A stretch of 64,000 nucleotides of DNA from NCBI RefSeq assembly GCF_001976065.1, contig NZ_MNAH01000005.1, forward strand, positions 135,248 through 199,247, written 5' to 3'. The stretch is from Pseudomonas putida (GTDB lineage Bacteria; Pseudomonadota; Gammaproteobacteria; Pseudomonadales; Pseudomonadaceae). Every line of letters begins with the position of its first letter. The stretch's first letter is position 1. The translations under genes were made by a program, and so were the position numbers. Shown here piece after piece: positions 47,001 through 55,962 of the stretch. The notes under the pieces are model-generated. The model did no database searches. It saw only the letters and a list, made by a program, of their open reading frames with translations, and had not been told where the DNA came from.

Positions 47001-49077
47001 GTTCGCCGATCCCGGCGACGTCCTTGTGGATCTTGAAACGATTGAGGCTGTCGGTCAGCAGCGGCGGTGGCGGCGCATTGTCCATGTGCATCTTGCGCAG
47101 GGCGTTGTCCTCGGTGCCGCTGGTCGTCCGGACTTGTTCGAGTTCGATGTCGCTCAGATCCGCCACGCTGTGCCCCAGGCGCCGCATCAACGTCGAGCCT
47201 TCCCAGTCTCGGGGGTTCTCGGCTTCGTGGGTCCAGGCGCCCTGGCCGTTGTGTTTCAACTCGGGTTGATAGGCGTCGGCGCGGCCTGGATGCTTGACGC
47301 GGTAGTTGCCCGTGAGCGGTTCCTGTTGCACGGCGTAATGTTTGTCCTCCAGCGCCAGGATTTTCTGGTCCTCGTGGGTATGCAGGCCTTGCTCATCGGG
47401 AAGGGAAGTGACGGGCAACTGGAGATCCGGCTGTTCGTAGGGCTTGAGGTCGGGGTGCCACAGCCGCGGTTGGCCATCGGGCAGTTGCACTTGCTTCATG
47501 CCCTCGATCAAGGTCGAGAGTTTCAGGCGCGCGAGTTTGCCGATCTCGGCGCCTGCGGCGAAGGCTGCCAGCTGGATGATGTCGGTGACCACCCCCATGA
47601 CATGCTCGGCGGCTTCGATCCACTGCCCTTCGGCGAGGTCGACGATGGAGGTGATGACGTCGCTGGTGATCTGGTACGCGGTGTACACCATCATCACTTC
47701 GCCCAGGCCGGGGACGAACGGGGTGACGATCATCAGGGCGAAGTTGAAGATGTCCGAGACGATTTTCTTGAAGTTGTCCCACCAGGCCCAGCGGGCATCG
47801 CTATCCGTGTCGGCGGTGGAGACGGCAATGTGCCTGGCGTCATTGAGAATCTTGTTGAGTTTCTGCTGGTAGAGGTGGGTCCAGACATCGCCTGTCATCG
47901 CAGTGACGCTCAATTGCAGCCTGGGGTTATCCGCCGGCTCCTGTCGCCACACCGGGCGTTGGTCCAGTGCCTGTTTTTCGTGTTGCGTGACCGTGAACAG
48001 GCGTTGCTGGAGTTCGGCAAAGAAGTGCCCGCGCTGTGGCTGGGCGACGAACTGGCTGAAGAACTGGCAATAGGTCATTTGTGATGATTCGATGAAGTCG
48101 TTGTCGCGAAATTGGCGAGCCAGCTCATTCATGAAGGCGGTGACCGAGGGGTATTCCTTGAGCGGATGCTCGGGATCCTGGGGAACGTAGGCGATCACCG
48201 GGACGGTATCCTCGGTCTTGTTCAGATCCGCTGATATCAGCACGATGCCGGTCAAGGGCGTGTCCAGAAGAGACAGCTCGCCGAATTGCACGATCTTGCC
48301 CTTGAGGGTGAGCGTGCGCTGGCCATCGATCATGGACAGCATCAGCTCGCGGGTATCGTGCGTAATGTCGCCAGTCATCTGCGCCAGATGCGTCGCCGCT
48401 GTGAGTGCGGCCTTCTGACTCTCGATCACTTTGATTTGCAGCCAAGCCTGGGCAACCGGATTATCGGACAGCAAATAACTTTCAAGGTGTTCGGTATAAC
48501 GCGAGCCAATGTCCAGTTCGCGACACAGGGTCTGGAACTGGGCGATGGACATTTTTTTCTTGATCGGCTTGATATCGAAGTGGCCGCGTTCATCGGGCTG
48601 GCTGATGAAGTCGGAATCCGCTTCGCAGGTTTCCGATTCGGCGAAGTTATGCAGTGCAGCATCAAGCAGTGAAACCTTGCGGGTCACCACCCCCTTGGAT
48701 AGGTTGGCGGCATACCAGGGTCTTTCCTTGGGGAGGTAAAGATGCAAGTAAGTTGTTCTAACATCATCGTCGACGCCGTACTGTTCTTTCAGGGCGGCGC
48801 TTAGCAAGGGTTCGGCGAAGGTATAGACATCCTGTAGCCCATCAAGCGTTGTATCCACCTGGCTTTGTGATTCCCAAAGTTTCAGGTTAGCGTCTCGCAG
48901 TAAGTTGTGACTCGTGTTGGAGGCAGTGAATAGCCATTGATTTGGCCCTGTTCGGCGGGCACTGAGTTCCTTGACTCTGCGCACTGAGGCTTTTTTGAAG
49001 GTGTCGGGAATACGGCTTTTTATAAAGTCGTAGTGGTGGCCTTTGTTCTCGGCGGCACTTCCTTGTAAATCAGACAT
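44032..49077 (-). CDS. DUF6543-LRR-NEL E3 ubiquitin ligase effector
   Basis: The 1681-residue protein has no Sec signal. It has a long helical DUF6543-type N-terminal region, hydrophobic stretches at about 438-482 and 490-514, and leucine-rich repeats at about 1167-1280 (ELTELPEGIGKMHSLQTLRL). A C-terminal NEL domain (about 1390-1681) carries the catalytic C-x-D motif TTCAD, with Cys1446 and Asp1448. NEL domains, as in IpaH and SspH, are bacterial E3 ligases that ubiquitinate host proteins, with LRRs choosing targets or restraining activity. No secretion system, chaperone or immunity gene adjoins. The delivery route is open; the large N-terminal part could mediate its own uptake. Confidence 0.88.
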   Translation of the reverse strand: MSDLQGSAAENKGHHYDFIKSRIPDTFKKASVRRVKELSARRTGPNQWLFTASNTSHNLLRDANLKLWESQSQVDTTLDGLQDVYTFAEPLLSAALKEQYGVDDDVRTTYLHLYLPKERPWYAANLSKGVVTRKVSLLDAALHNFAESETCEADSDFISQPDERGHFDIKPIKKKMSIAQFQTLCRELDIGSRYTEHLESYLLSDNPVAQAWLQIKVIESQKAALTAATHLAQMTGDITHDTRELMLSMIDGQRTLTLKGKIVQFGELSLLDTPLTGIVLISADLNKTEDTVPVIAYVPQDPEHPLKEYPSVTAFMNELARQFRDNDFIESSQMTYCQFFSQFVAQPQRGHFFAELQQRLFTVTQHEKQALDQRPVWRQEPADNPRLQLSVTAMTGDVWTHLYQQKLNKILNDARHIAVSTADTDSDARWAWWDNFKKIVSDIFNFALMIVTPFVPGLGEVMMVYTAYQITSDVITSIVDLAEGQWIEAAEHVMGVVTDIIQLAAFAAGAEIGKLARLKLSTLIEGMKQVQLPDGQPRLWHPDLKPYEQPDLQLPVTSLPDEQGLHTHEDQKILALEDKHYAVQQEPLTGNYRVKHPGRADAYQPELKHNGQGAWTHEAENPRDWEGSTLMRRLGHSVADLSDIELEQVRTTSGTEDNALRKMHMDNAPPPPLLTDSLNRFKIHKDVAGIGERIRNGQPLDPSSYWFENLPTSLEGWPADKALKVYADASQTGSFRQYGNPDASPGQTLATDLSQVMGAKLPESILAFLDEDELGHLFGRRVPKDEQLQALRNLLADEAESLKTEIFNQRYQASERSDNPQVQQLVQSAPTLPRSAAQKLLGQAGQADLTRMKQEQRVPLDLKSQAREAAFEARTSHAYEGFHDDALLTPDTESLALNALRIHSDTFSDLRVEVRDATFDGALRCSVGSDEATTLRTLIRDEHGKYEVHDGTNKTLHESDDFYDSVLYALPAEKRTQLGYRTGQGRQFKQWVMAKTEAPSERRTALLEPPIRPVAAPETVTLLRGPMISRMPATLKERVQDLYPRLTEQEVDTFVQSLGDSHDQALETVRRLERELDTLRQTLDQWSFGQVDAWHPTRQDFISRGGKHIADRILECFERKPSVFGERSATVDGGYALDLSTELSRYDLEYWWKKLPDIKYYLDQITTLSLDRTRFATDAGGLLKDFPRLSQLSAAHCELTELPEGIGKMHSLQTLRLTDNQITLTPTAVEQLRNLTRMETIRLDDNPQLGLQPNVERMPRLKTLGLSNTGATTWPEGLFKKRRPRDFFLNLLENPLSEIPSVIPGSDDAYVVARARLDAPRLSDANRSAYESYRRSVGLSATQAYSAAAERAIEQWPIPEDSRWWGENTTGLHGFRVEAWHDLMAEPGSQGFFELIQKQTLCADYQAGGALRKQLSNRVWRMIEAMNLDSRLRKELFEIATAPTTCADAGAQVFNHMGIKVLVSEAYALSASPAKLESRLVLLAKGAARLARVDDIARADFGSRSGNPDEVEVYLAYETGLAQRLGLPWQSAAMLHRDIAGVSPRTLESAFNTIVSMEEGDGLVNDMLEQPFWEKYLRDTYPDEFRRNARRFQTRSDLLDQLRDAQHAWVDSSGSEPAQREPLEKRVKDLCGQLGIAQGIALTDEPMTDEVYDGLLNDIGYEEKQLSRNLTRAALQKAGQS

Positions 49078-49230
49078 CGTGCTTTCAATCCTTGAGCAAT
49101 GATGGAAGTCACCAGCCTATCTTCCATCGCCCAAAGTAAAAGTCTGAATTCTTGTGGTTAAACCGCTGTTCGTCTGGACGAAACAGCGGAATTTTCCATG
49201 CCGAAAATTATTAATTACTACCTTCGTTGC

Positions 49231-52200
49231 TCAACGCCGTGCCACCTCTACGGGCAGGCACTGTGTATTGCTCCCTGGTTGCAAATAGGGGGTAAGAATC
49301 GGCGCCATGCCTTTGAGCACTTGCACCGGCAGTGCGGAAGTGAACTTGAAGGCCTCGGCCGTGCGTCCCGGCACGAAGGCGGTCAGGGTGCCGAAATGGG
49401 TGTCACCGATGTAGAACACGAAGGTCGCCGTGCGGTTGATCGACTTCGAACTCAGGATCCGTCCGCCTGAACCGATGGCTTCGATGCGGTTGTCGCCGGT
49501 GCCGGTCTTGCCGCCCATGGCCAACGGCTTGCCATCGGGGGTGATGAAACTGCCGGCGACGCGTTTGGCTGTACCGGCGTCCACCACTTGCGACAAGGCT
49601 TCGCGCATGGCCGTGGCGACTTCGGAAGGCATCACCCGTTTGCCGACATCCGGGTCGTTGATCAGTTTGGTTTCGTAGGGCGTGTTCGCGGCGAAGTGCA
49701 GGCTGTCGATGCGCAGCGTCGGCATGCGCACGCCGTCGTTGAGGATGGTGCCGATCAGCTCTGCCAACGCCGCCGGCCGGTCACCGGAACTGCCGATGGC
49801 AGTGGCCAGCGATGGCACCAGGTGATCGAACGGATAGCCGACTTTCTGCCAGCGCTGGTGGATGTCGAGGAAGGCTTCGATCTCCAGGATGGTGCGAATA
49901 CGGTTGTCCCGGGCGCCCTTGTGACGGCTCTTGAACAGCCAGCTGTAGACTTCCTGGCGTTCGAACTGGCTGGCTTTGACGATGTCCTTGAACGTGGCGT
50001 CCGGGTGGGTCAGCAAGTAGCCCATCATCCACAGGTCCAGCGGGTGGACCTTGGCGATGAAGCCCTGGTCGGGCAGGTCGTAGGTGCCGGGCCCATAGGC
50101 GAGGTACAGGCGTTCGAGGCGCTCGTCGGTGAGCTTCTCTTTGTCGGTGACCTTTTCGCCATTGAGGTGCGAACGCACAAAGTTGTTGAAACTTTGCTGG
50201 CTGGCGTTCGGCAACAGGTAACGGTGCACGGCGGCCAAGCGGATGGGGGTCGGGCGCATGCTGTCGAGGAAAGTCTCGAGCCGCTCCTGGGTGTCCTTGT
50301 TCTTGTATTTCTTCCAGAACTTGAGCAGGAACGACGTGCCTTCGCGGTCGGCAAAGGACGCCAGGTATTCCTGGCGTCGGGGGTCACGGTCGTCCTTGAG
50401 CAATTCGGCCCGGTTGTTGACGCCGGAATACGTGGTGTAGCGCACCAGGTCGCGCATCAGGCGAATGAACGGCAGGTTGATCGACTCACGCAGGGCATCG
50501 CGCAGGGTCGGGTTGCGGCCGTTGTCTTCCTTGCGGAAGTTATTGAACGTGTGCAAACCGCCGCCGGTGAAAAACGCTTCGCCGGGGCTGGCGGAGTACT
50601 TGCGATCCAGTGCGGCGCCGAGCATGGGTTGCAGGCTGTGGTCCTTGTTCTGGATCAGGTAATCGACGACCCAGCGGCTCAGGCGATCCTGCTCCGGCAC
50701 CTCGATTTTCTTCAGTTCCGGGACGCTCATATCGGCATATTTTTCGTGCAACTCGGCAATGATTTGCAGGTAAGTGGTGAGCACGCGCATTTTTGCCGTG
50801 GAGCCCAGTTCCAGTTTGCTGCCTTCATTGATATCGAACGGCTGGTCGGTGCTGTCGGTTTGTACCCGCACCCGCGAACCATCCGGTGTCAGTTCGAACA
50901 GCGTGAAGCTGTAGCGCACCTGGGTGGTGCTGGTGGGGGTCAGCAAGCGTTCGCCCATCAGGCCGATTTCAGCGGCATAGACCGGGTCGGCCAGGCGCTT
51001 GAGGTAGGCGGTGGCCTGGGTTTGCAGTTCGCCCTGCAGGGTGCTGGTGGCCGAGAGGTCGAGCCGGTCCAGATCGTACAGCGGACGATTGAGCAGCCCG
51101 GCCAGGCGGCTGCGCGCCACGCTGATGCCCTTGTTGGTTTCGATCGGCTGGATGGTCGGTTGGGTCGCCCAGTCGCGATAGGTCACTTTGCTGGCCAGTG
51201 CCGCGGCGGCAAAGGGCGCATCGATCACGCCATTTTGTGCCAGCAGGCGAATGTGGCTGTCGGTGAGGTCGGCCAGTTCATCGCGACCCTTGGTCAGGTA
51301 ATGGGAAGGGCGGCGCTGGGCAATCATCAAGGACAGCATTTCGCGCAGGGCCAGGCCTTTGTCCGCCAGGCTCTTGGGATCCGTGGCATTGCTCGCCAGG
51401 GTTTCGTTGGCCTTGTTGAAGTCGGCGCCGTACCACACGCGCAATCCCTCTGCCATGCCATGGACTTCACCGTGGCCCGGCACCGCCGACAGCGGCACGC
51501 TATTGAGGTAGTCGCGCACCACGTTTTGCCGGGCCTTGAGCGTTTGCGGCCCATCCTGGTAGGCGCGCACGGTGGCGGAAACCATCTGGCGAATCTTTTC
51601 CCCGCCCGACACGGTCAGCCCGTCGGGTGAGTGCCGATACTTCTCGAGTTGCGTGGCCAGGGTACTGCCCCCCGCCGATTGACCGGGCAGGTGCAGCATC
51701 TTGGCGACCTGGGTATAGGCCGCCATGCCGAACCGCGGCCAGTCCACAGCCGGGTTGGCCAGGGGTTGGCGAGGGTCGAGCAAAAAGCGGTTTTCGATGA
51801 ACAGCAAGCTGTTGACCACCACCGGCGGTATCGCCTCGAAGCTGGAGTAGAGCTGTTGCGGATACTTGTATTGGTACAGAGGGTTGGCGCGGCAATCGGT
51901 GATCGACAATCCCGCCTGGATTTTCTCCGCATAGGGCACGAACAGGCCCTTGCTGGTGTAGTCCATCAAGGCGGGGGAAAACCGGGTCTGGGCGGAAATC
52001 ACGTAATCGCGCTTGAGCAGGCGCGGCAGGAACTCGCCCAGCGAGCTGTAGCCCAGGCGCAGGTCGAAAGGCCCGGCGCCTGGGTAGCGAATCGAATCGG
52101 TGGGGCCGGGTTTGAGCTCATAGCTCAGGGTCTTGGCGAACTTGCTGGCTTCCCGGGCTTGAAACCGCGACGTGCGCATTTCCTTGGACGCCGCCAGGCC

Positions 52201-52368
52201 CAGGACGATCGCAATGATCACCAGCAACAGCCAGAACGCTTTCCAGCCGTGCTTGACGCGACTGCGAGGTGGTTTTTCAGGTGTTGGCGCTTCATCCACA
52301 GGTTCAGTCTGGACCACGGTTTTACTCGAATCAGTTTGTTCTAAAGCGCCCATAGTCGATTGATCCAT
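49231..52368 (-). CDS. Divergent bifunctional penicillin-binding-protein-like transglycosylase/transpeptidase
   Basis: The 1045-residue membrane-anchored protein has one TM helix at about 40-60. A GT51-like glycosyltransferase domain (about 165-320) contains ENRFLLD, GGSTLATQ and VVRDYLNSVPL. A transpeptidase domain has the active-site motifs STAK (near 522), SIN (near 628) and GGKTGTG (near 950). It is longer than PBP1a or PBP1b, and the GT51 motifs deviate from EDxxFxxH and RKxxE. It should act in periplasmic peptidoglycan synthesis. ATG 52368 lacks a strong ribosome-binding site, and ATG 52353 is an alternative. It is divergent from an amino-acid permease gene, as in P. aeruginosa PA0788/PA0789 from memory. 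Confidence 0.8.
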   Translation of the reverse strand: MDQSTMGALEQTDSSKTVVQTEPVDEAPTPEKPPRSRVKHGWKAFWLLLVIIAIVLGLAASKEMRTSRFQAREASKFAKTLSYELKPGPTDSIRYPGAGPFDLRLGYSSLGEFLPRLLKRDYVISAQTRFSPALMDYTSKGLFVPYAEKIQAGLSITDCRANPLYQYKYPQQLYSSFEAIPPVVVNSLLFIENRFLLDPRQPLANPAVDWPRFGMAAYTQVAKMLHLPGQSAGGSTLATQLEKYRHSPDGLTVSGGEKIRQMVSATVRAYQDGPQTLKARQNVVRDYLNSVPLSAVPGHGEVHGMAEGLRVWYGADFNKANETLASNATDPKSLADKGLALREMLSLMIAQRRPSHYLTKGRDELADLTDSHIRLLAQNGVIDAPFAAAALASKVTYRDWATQPTIQPIETNKGISVARSRLAGLLNRPLYDLDRLDLSATSTLQGELQTQATAYLKRLADPVYAAEIGLMGERLLTPTSTTQVRYSFTLFELTPDGSRVRVQTDSTDQPFDINEGSKLELGSTAKMRVLTTYLQIIAELHEKYADMSVPELKKIEVPEQDRLSRWVVDYLIQNKDHSLQPMLGAALDRKYSASPGEAFFTGGGLHTFNNFRKEDNGRNPTLRDALRESINLPFIRLMRDLVRYTTYSGVNNRAELLKDDRDPRRQEYLASFADREGTSFLLKFWKKYKNKDTQERLETFLDSMRPTPIRLAAVHRYLLPNASQQSFNNFVRSHLNGEKVTDKEKLTDERLERLYLAYGPGTYDLPDQGFIAKVHPLDLWMMGYLLTHPDATFKDIVKASQFERQEVYSWLFKSRHKGARDNRIRTILEIEAFLDIHQRWQKVGYPFDHLVPSLATAIGSSGDRPAALAELIGTILNDGVRMPTLRIDSLHFAANTPYETKLINDPDVGKRVMPSEVATAMREALSQVVDAGTAKRVAGSFITPDGKPLAMGGKTGTGDNRIEAIGSGGRILSSKSINRTATFVFYIGDTHFGTLTAFVPGRTAEAFKFTSALPVQVLKGMAPILTPYLQPGSNTQCLPVEVARR

Positions 52369-52439
52369 TCACGCGCAGATTTATCGGACTTGTTTGAAGC
52401 TTAGTCGGTGGTTGGCGTTGGTGAAAAAATTGTGAGGAC

Positions 52440-52467
52440 TGTAGGAGCCAGCAAGCCGGCTCCTATA
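52440..52467. repeat. Truncated REP palindrome
   Basis: TGTAGGAGCC at 52440 and GGCTCCTATA ending at 52467 face each other over a very short loop. It looks like a REPIN that lost its spacer. It lies between the divergent PBP-like and permease genes. Confidence 0.6.
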
Positions 52468-52731
52468 GGGATCGATAAAATCGTGTGAATATCAGATAAT
52501 CCATCTCCGTGAATAGCGGTTTCTCCGAGATTTACGCCTGATTTTTGTGGTTTATAGAGTGAAAATCTCTGACACAAGCTTTTTATACTGCACCCCCCGC
52601 TGATCTCGCAGGTTCTGCCCTGCCAGACGGTACTGCCCATGAAGCAGGGCCGGTTACGGGAGGCACTGGCTTATCGGTCAGCGCTTCGCCACTCGGTGGA
52701 TATATCCAATAACAAGACGAGGTTGTACCCC

Positions 52732-54153
52732 ATGTCCGTAGGCAATCAGTTGCCCCACGGCGAGACCGCTCAAGGCGGCCCGCTCAAACGCGAACTCGGC
52801 GAACGGCATATTCGCTTGATGGCGCTCGGTGCCTGTATCGGCGTCGGTCTGTTCCTTGGTTCGGCCAAAGCCATCGAAATGGCCGGCCCGGCCATCATGC
52901 TGTCCTACATCATCGGTGGCCTGGCCATCCTGGTGATCATGCGTGCACTGGGCGAAATGGCCGTGCACAACCCGGTCGCCGGCTCGTTCAGCCGCTACGC
53001 CCAAGACTACCTCGGCCCGCTGGCGGGCTTCCTCACCGGTTGGAACTACTGGTTCCTGTGGCTGGTGACCTGTGTCGCGGAAATCACTGCCGTGGCGGTG
53101 TACATGGGCGTGTGGTTCCCCGATGTGCCGCGCTGGATCTGGGCGCTGGCGGCATTGGTCAGCATGGGTTCGATCAACCTGATCGCGGTGAAAGCCTTCG
53201 GTGAATTCGAATTCTGGTTCGCCCTGATCAAGATCGTCACCATCATTGCGATGGTGCTCGGTGGTATCGGCATCATCGCCTTCGGCTTTGGCAACGACGG
53301 TGTGGCCCTCGGCATTGCCAATCTCTGGACCCACGGTGGCTTCATGCCGAACGGCGTGCAGGGCGTGTTGATGTCCCTGCAAATGGTCATGTTCGCCTAC
53401 CTCGGCGTGGAGATGATCGGCCTGACCGCCGGTGAAGCGAAAAACCCGCAAAAGACCATTCCCAGCGCCATCGGCTCGGTGTTCTGGCGCATCCTGCTGT
53501 TCTACGTTGGCGCGCTGTTCGTGATCCTGTCGATCTACCCGTGGAACGAAATCGGCACCCAGGGCAGCCCGTTCGTGATGACCTTCGAGCGTCTGGGCAT
53601 CAAGACCGCCGCCGGCATCATCAACTTCGTGGTGATCACGGCGGCGTTGTCGTCCTGCAACGGCGGCATCTTCAGCACCGGGCGCATGCTCTACAGCCTG
53701 GCGCAGAACGGCCAGGCCCCGGCCGGTTTCGCCAAGACCTCCAGCAACGGCGTGCCGCGTCGCGCCTTGCTGCTGTCCATTGGTGCCCTGCTATTGGGCG
53801 TACTGCTCAACTACCTGGTGCCTGAGAAGGTGTTTGTCTGGGTGACGGCCATTGCCACCTTCGGCGCGATCTGGACCTGGGTAATGATCCTGCTGGCCCA
53901 GCTCAAGTTCCGCAAAGGCCTGAGCGCCAGCGAGCGTGCCGGCCTCAAGTACCGCATGTGGTTGTTCCCGATCAGCTCTTACCTGGCGCTGGCATTCCTG
54001 GTGCTGGTGGTCGGCCTGATGGCGTACTTCCCGGACACCCGCGTGGCGCTGTATGTCGGCCCGGCGTTCCTGGTGCTGCTGACGGTGCTGTTCTACATGT
54101 TCAAGCTGCAACCGACCAATGTTTCGCAAGGTGCAGTGAGTTCGGCTTCGTAA
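52732..54153 (+). CDS. APC family amino-acid permease
   Basis: The 473-residue inner-membrane transporter of the amino-acid/polyamine/organocation family has 12 helices. The conserved TM1 loop is GACIGVGLFLGSAKAI near residue 31, followed by GEMAVHNPVAGSFSRYA. It is closest in style to proline/histidine/aromatic permeases (ProY group), but the substrate cannot be set from sequence. ATG 52732 has GAGG ten bases before it; the 31-codon extension lacks membrane-protein character. It ends at a strong terminator. Confidence 0.88.
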   Translation: MSVGNQLPHGETAQGGPLKRELGERHIRLMALGACIGVGLFLGSAKAIEMAGPAIMLSYIIGGLAILVIMRALGEMAVHNPVAGSFSRYAQDYLGPLAGFLTGWNYWFLWLVTCVAEITAVAVYMGVWFPDVPRWIWALAALVSMGSINLIAVKAFGEFEFWFALIKIVTIIAMVLGGIGIIAFGFGNDGVALGIANLWTHGGFMPNGVQGVLMSLQMVMFAYLGVEMIGLTAGEAKNPQKTIPSAIGSVFWRILLFYVGALFVILSIYPWNEIGTQGSPFVMTFERLGIKTAAGIINFVVITAALSSCNGGIFSTGRMLYSLAQNGQAPAGFAKTSSNGVPRRALLLSIGALLLGVLLNYLVPEKVFVWVTAIATFGAIWTWVMILLAQLKFRKGLSASERAGLKYRMWLFPISSYLALAFLVLVVGLMAYFPDTRVALYVGPAFLVLLTVLFYMFKLQPTNVSQGAVSSAS

Positions 54154-54175
54154 GCCGTAACGCCTGAAATGCAAT

Positions 54176-54204
54176 GCCCCGGTCAGTTGATCGGGGCTTT
54201 TTTT
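54176..54204 (+). terminator. Terminator of the permease gene
   Basis: GCCCCG (54176-54181) pairs with CGGGGC (54192-54197), extended by partial TCA/TGA pairing, and seven T residues follow (54198-54204). The convergent OpgC-like gene ends immediately to the right. Confidence 0.9.
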
Positions 54205-54207
54205 CAC

Positions 54208-55335
54208 CTACACGGCGGTGACCGCCGACAACGGTCGATTCAAGCGCTTGTTGAATTCCAGCCACGCCCCCAGCAACGCCATCAACCCGGCCCCCACCAA
54301 CGCGGTGAAGATCTGCATGGCGAATGCATCGTCCGTCAGCGCATTGAGCATGTCCGCCAGGGGCGCCAGCAACACCCCCAGGCAGAAGATCTCCAGGGAA
54401 AAACGCCCCATGCGGCAGCTTTGCTGGGCCAGCCAGTTTTGCGTCCAGCCGGTGTCGGGCACCAGTTTCGCGGTGACGTAGGCCAGCGCCAGGAAGTGCA
54501 GCAAGCGCACCGGCGACAGGTTGGTCTTGCTGATCGGGTACAGCAGGTTGCTCAGGCTCGCCGGCATCAGGGCGTCGTGGACCTGTGGCCAGCGCCAGGC
54601 GACCGTCAGCACCGCGGCGAGTACCGCATACACCGCCGCCGTCATGAACAGCGGCTGGCGCACCAGCGGCCGGGTGTCGGGCACACGTGGACGTTGAGCA
54701 TGAATCGCCGCCGCGCCGCCAAGGATAAACAGCAGTTGCCAGGCCACAGGGTTGAAGTACCAGACGCCATCCTTGATCGCAGCCAGGTTCCAGCCAAACA
54801 GCGGCACGGTCAGGTACAGCGCAAACGATACCGCCACCACCGGCCAGACCTTGCGCACCAGTATCGGCAACACCAGCGGCAAGCCCGCCAGTAACACGAT
54901 GTACAGCGGCAGCGGGTCCATCAGGTTTGGTTTGAAGCGCAGCAACAGTTCATCGATCAAGGCCTGCTGGGGATCGCTGATGAAGTGGTGCATGCCCATT
55001 TCTTCCACCAGGTCGCGGGTTTCCACGTGGCTGTTGGCGAAGAACACAATGCCCATCAGCATCGCCAACAGGAAGATGTGCACCACATAGAGCACCCAGG
55101 CGCGGCGCAGGATTTTCACACAGGCGATCAGCAAACCTTCCCGGGCAAGGACTTTGCCGTAGGCCAGGACGGCCGCGAAACCTGCCAGGAACACGAAGAC
55201 TTCGGCGGCATCGCTGAAGCCGAAATTGCGCAGGGTAATTTGACCCAGAGGATTGTGTGGCACGTGATCCCAGAAAATGAAGATCAGTGCCAGACCGCGA
55301 AAAAAATCGATCCGGTGATCGCGCGCTAGCGTCAT
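54208..55335 (-). CDS. OpgC-domain acyltransferase-like membrane protein
   Basis: The 375-residue integral membrane protein has about ten helices and the OpgC opening RDHRIDFFRGLALIFIFWDH. OpgC adds succinyl groups to osmoregulated periplasmic glucans, and the family belongs to the acyltransferase-3 clan of inner-membrane O-acyltransferases. No opgGH genes are adjacent, so the acceptor may be glucan, O-antigen or another surface polymer. It is divergent from the gtr cassette. Confidence 0.85.
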   Translation of the reverse strand: MTLARDHRIDFFRGLALIFIFWDHVPHNPLGQITLRNFGFSDAAEVFVFLAGFAAVLAYGKVLAREGLLIACVKILRRAWVLYVVHIFLLAMLMGIVFFANSHVETRDLVEEMGMHHFISDPQQALIDELLLRFKPNLMDPLPLYIVLLAGLPLVLPILVRKVWPVVAVSFALYLTVPLFGWNLAAIKDGVWYFNPVAWQLLFILGGAAAIHAQRPRVPDTRPLVRQPLFMTAAVYAVLAAVLTVAWRWPQVHDALMPASLSNLLYPISKTNLSPVRLLHFLALAYVTAKLVPDTGWTQNWLAQQSCRMGRFSLEIFCLGVLLAPLADMLNALTDDAFAMQIFTALVGAGLMALLGAWLEFNKRLNRPLSAVTAV

Positions 55336-55587
55336 GACGGCAGGCTCGTTGGTAAACAGGTATTGAACAAAGGATTGGCCGAAAGCGCAAAAAGTTGCGC
55401 GCTAACTATTGGCGGCGCGCAGGGTGGACTGATTCGCCGGCAATTGCAAAGGCGGGATATTGCTGGATGTCTCCTGACGTTGGCGCAGACCCTGACCGCT
55501 GGTCTGAAAGGTCGTCATACCTGCGATTTCTGACAGTAGACAAGCTCAAATACCTATGTAGGCAGCGTTCTATTGCAGGAGCGTCAT

Positions 55588-55962
55588 GTGAGACTTTCAT
55601 GCAAGGGCTTGTCCAGCTACAGCGTGATTGGCGTCGCCAATACGCTGATTCACTGGCAGATCTTTTTTCTCTTGAGCGTGGCGTTCGGCTTCACGCAAGC
55701 GACCAGCAACCTGGCAGCCTTTTGTGTGGCAGCCTCGTTTTCCTTTTATATGAATGCGCTCTATACCTTCGATGCCAAGGCGTCAGTCGGCGGCTATCTG
55801 TTGTTCATGCTGGCGATGGGTGCGCTCAGCCTGGGTGTGGGCCATGCCGGCGATGTCTGGCGGCTGCATGGCTTGCTGACCGTGGCACTGTTTTCTGCGT
55901 TGAGCCTGGTGTTCGGCTTCCTGTTTTCCAAGTACGTGGTGTTTCGTGAGCGTGATGTATGA
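55588..55962 (+). CDS. gtrA: GtrA-like flippase
   Basis: The 124-residue protein has four membrane helices and the GtrA signature SSYSVIGVANTLIHW with a final KYVVFR. It is thought to flip undecaprenyl-phosphate-glucose to the periplasmic face. GTG at 55588 is chosen because AGGAG (55577-55581) lies six bases before it; the in-frame TTG at 55573 lies in front of that site. It overlaps gtrB by four bases (ATGA). Confidence 0.87.
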   Translation: MRLSCKGLSSYSVIGVANTLIHWQIFFLLSVAFGFTQATSNLAAFCVAASFSFYMNALYTFDAKASVGGYLLFMLAMGALSLGVGHAGDVWRLHGLLTVALFSALSLVFGFLFSKYVVFRERDV

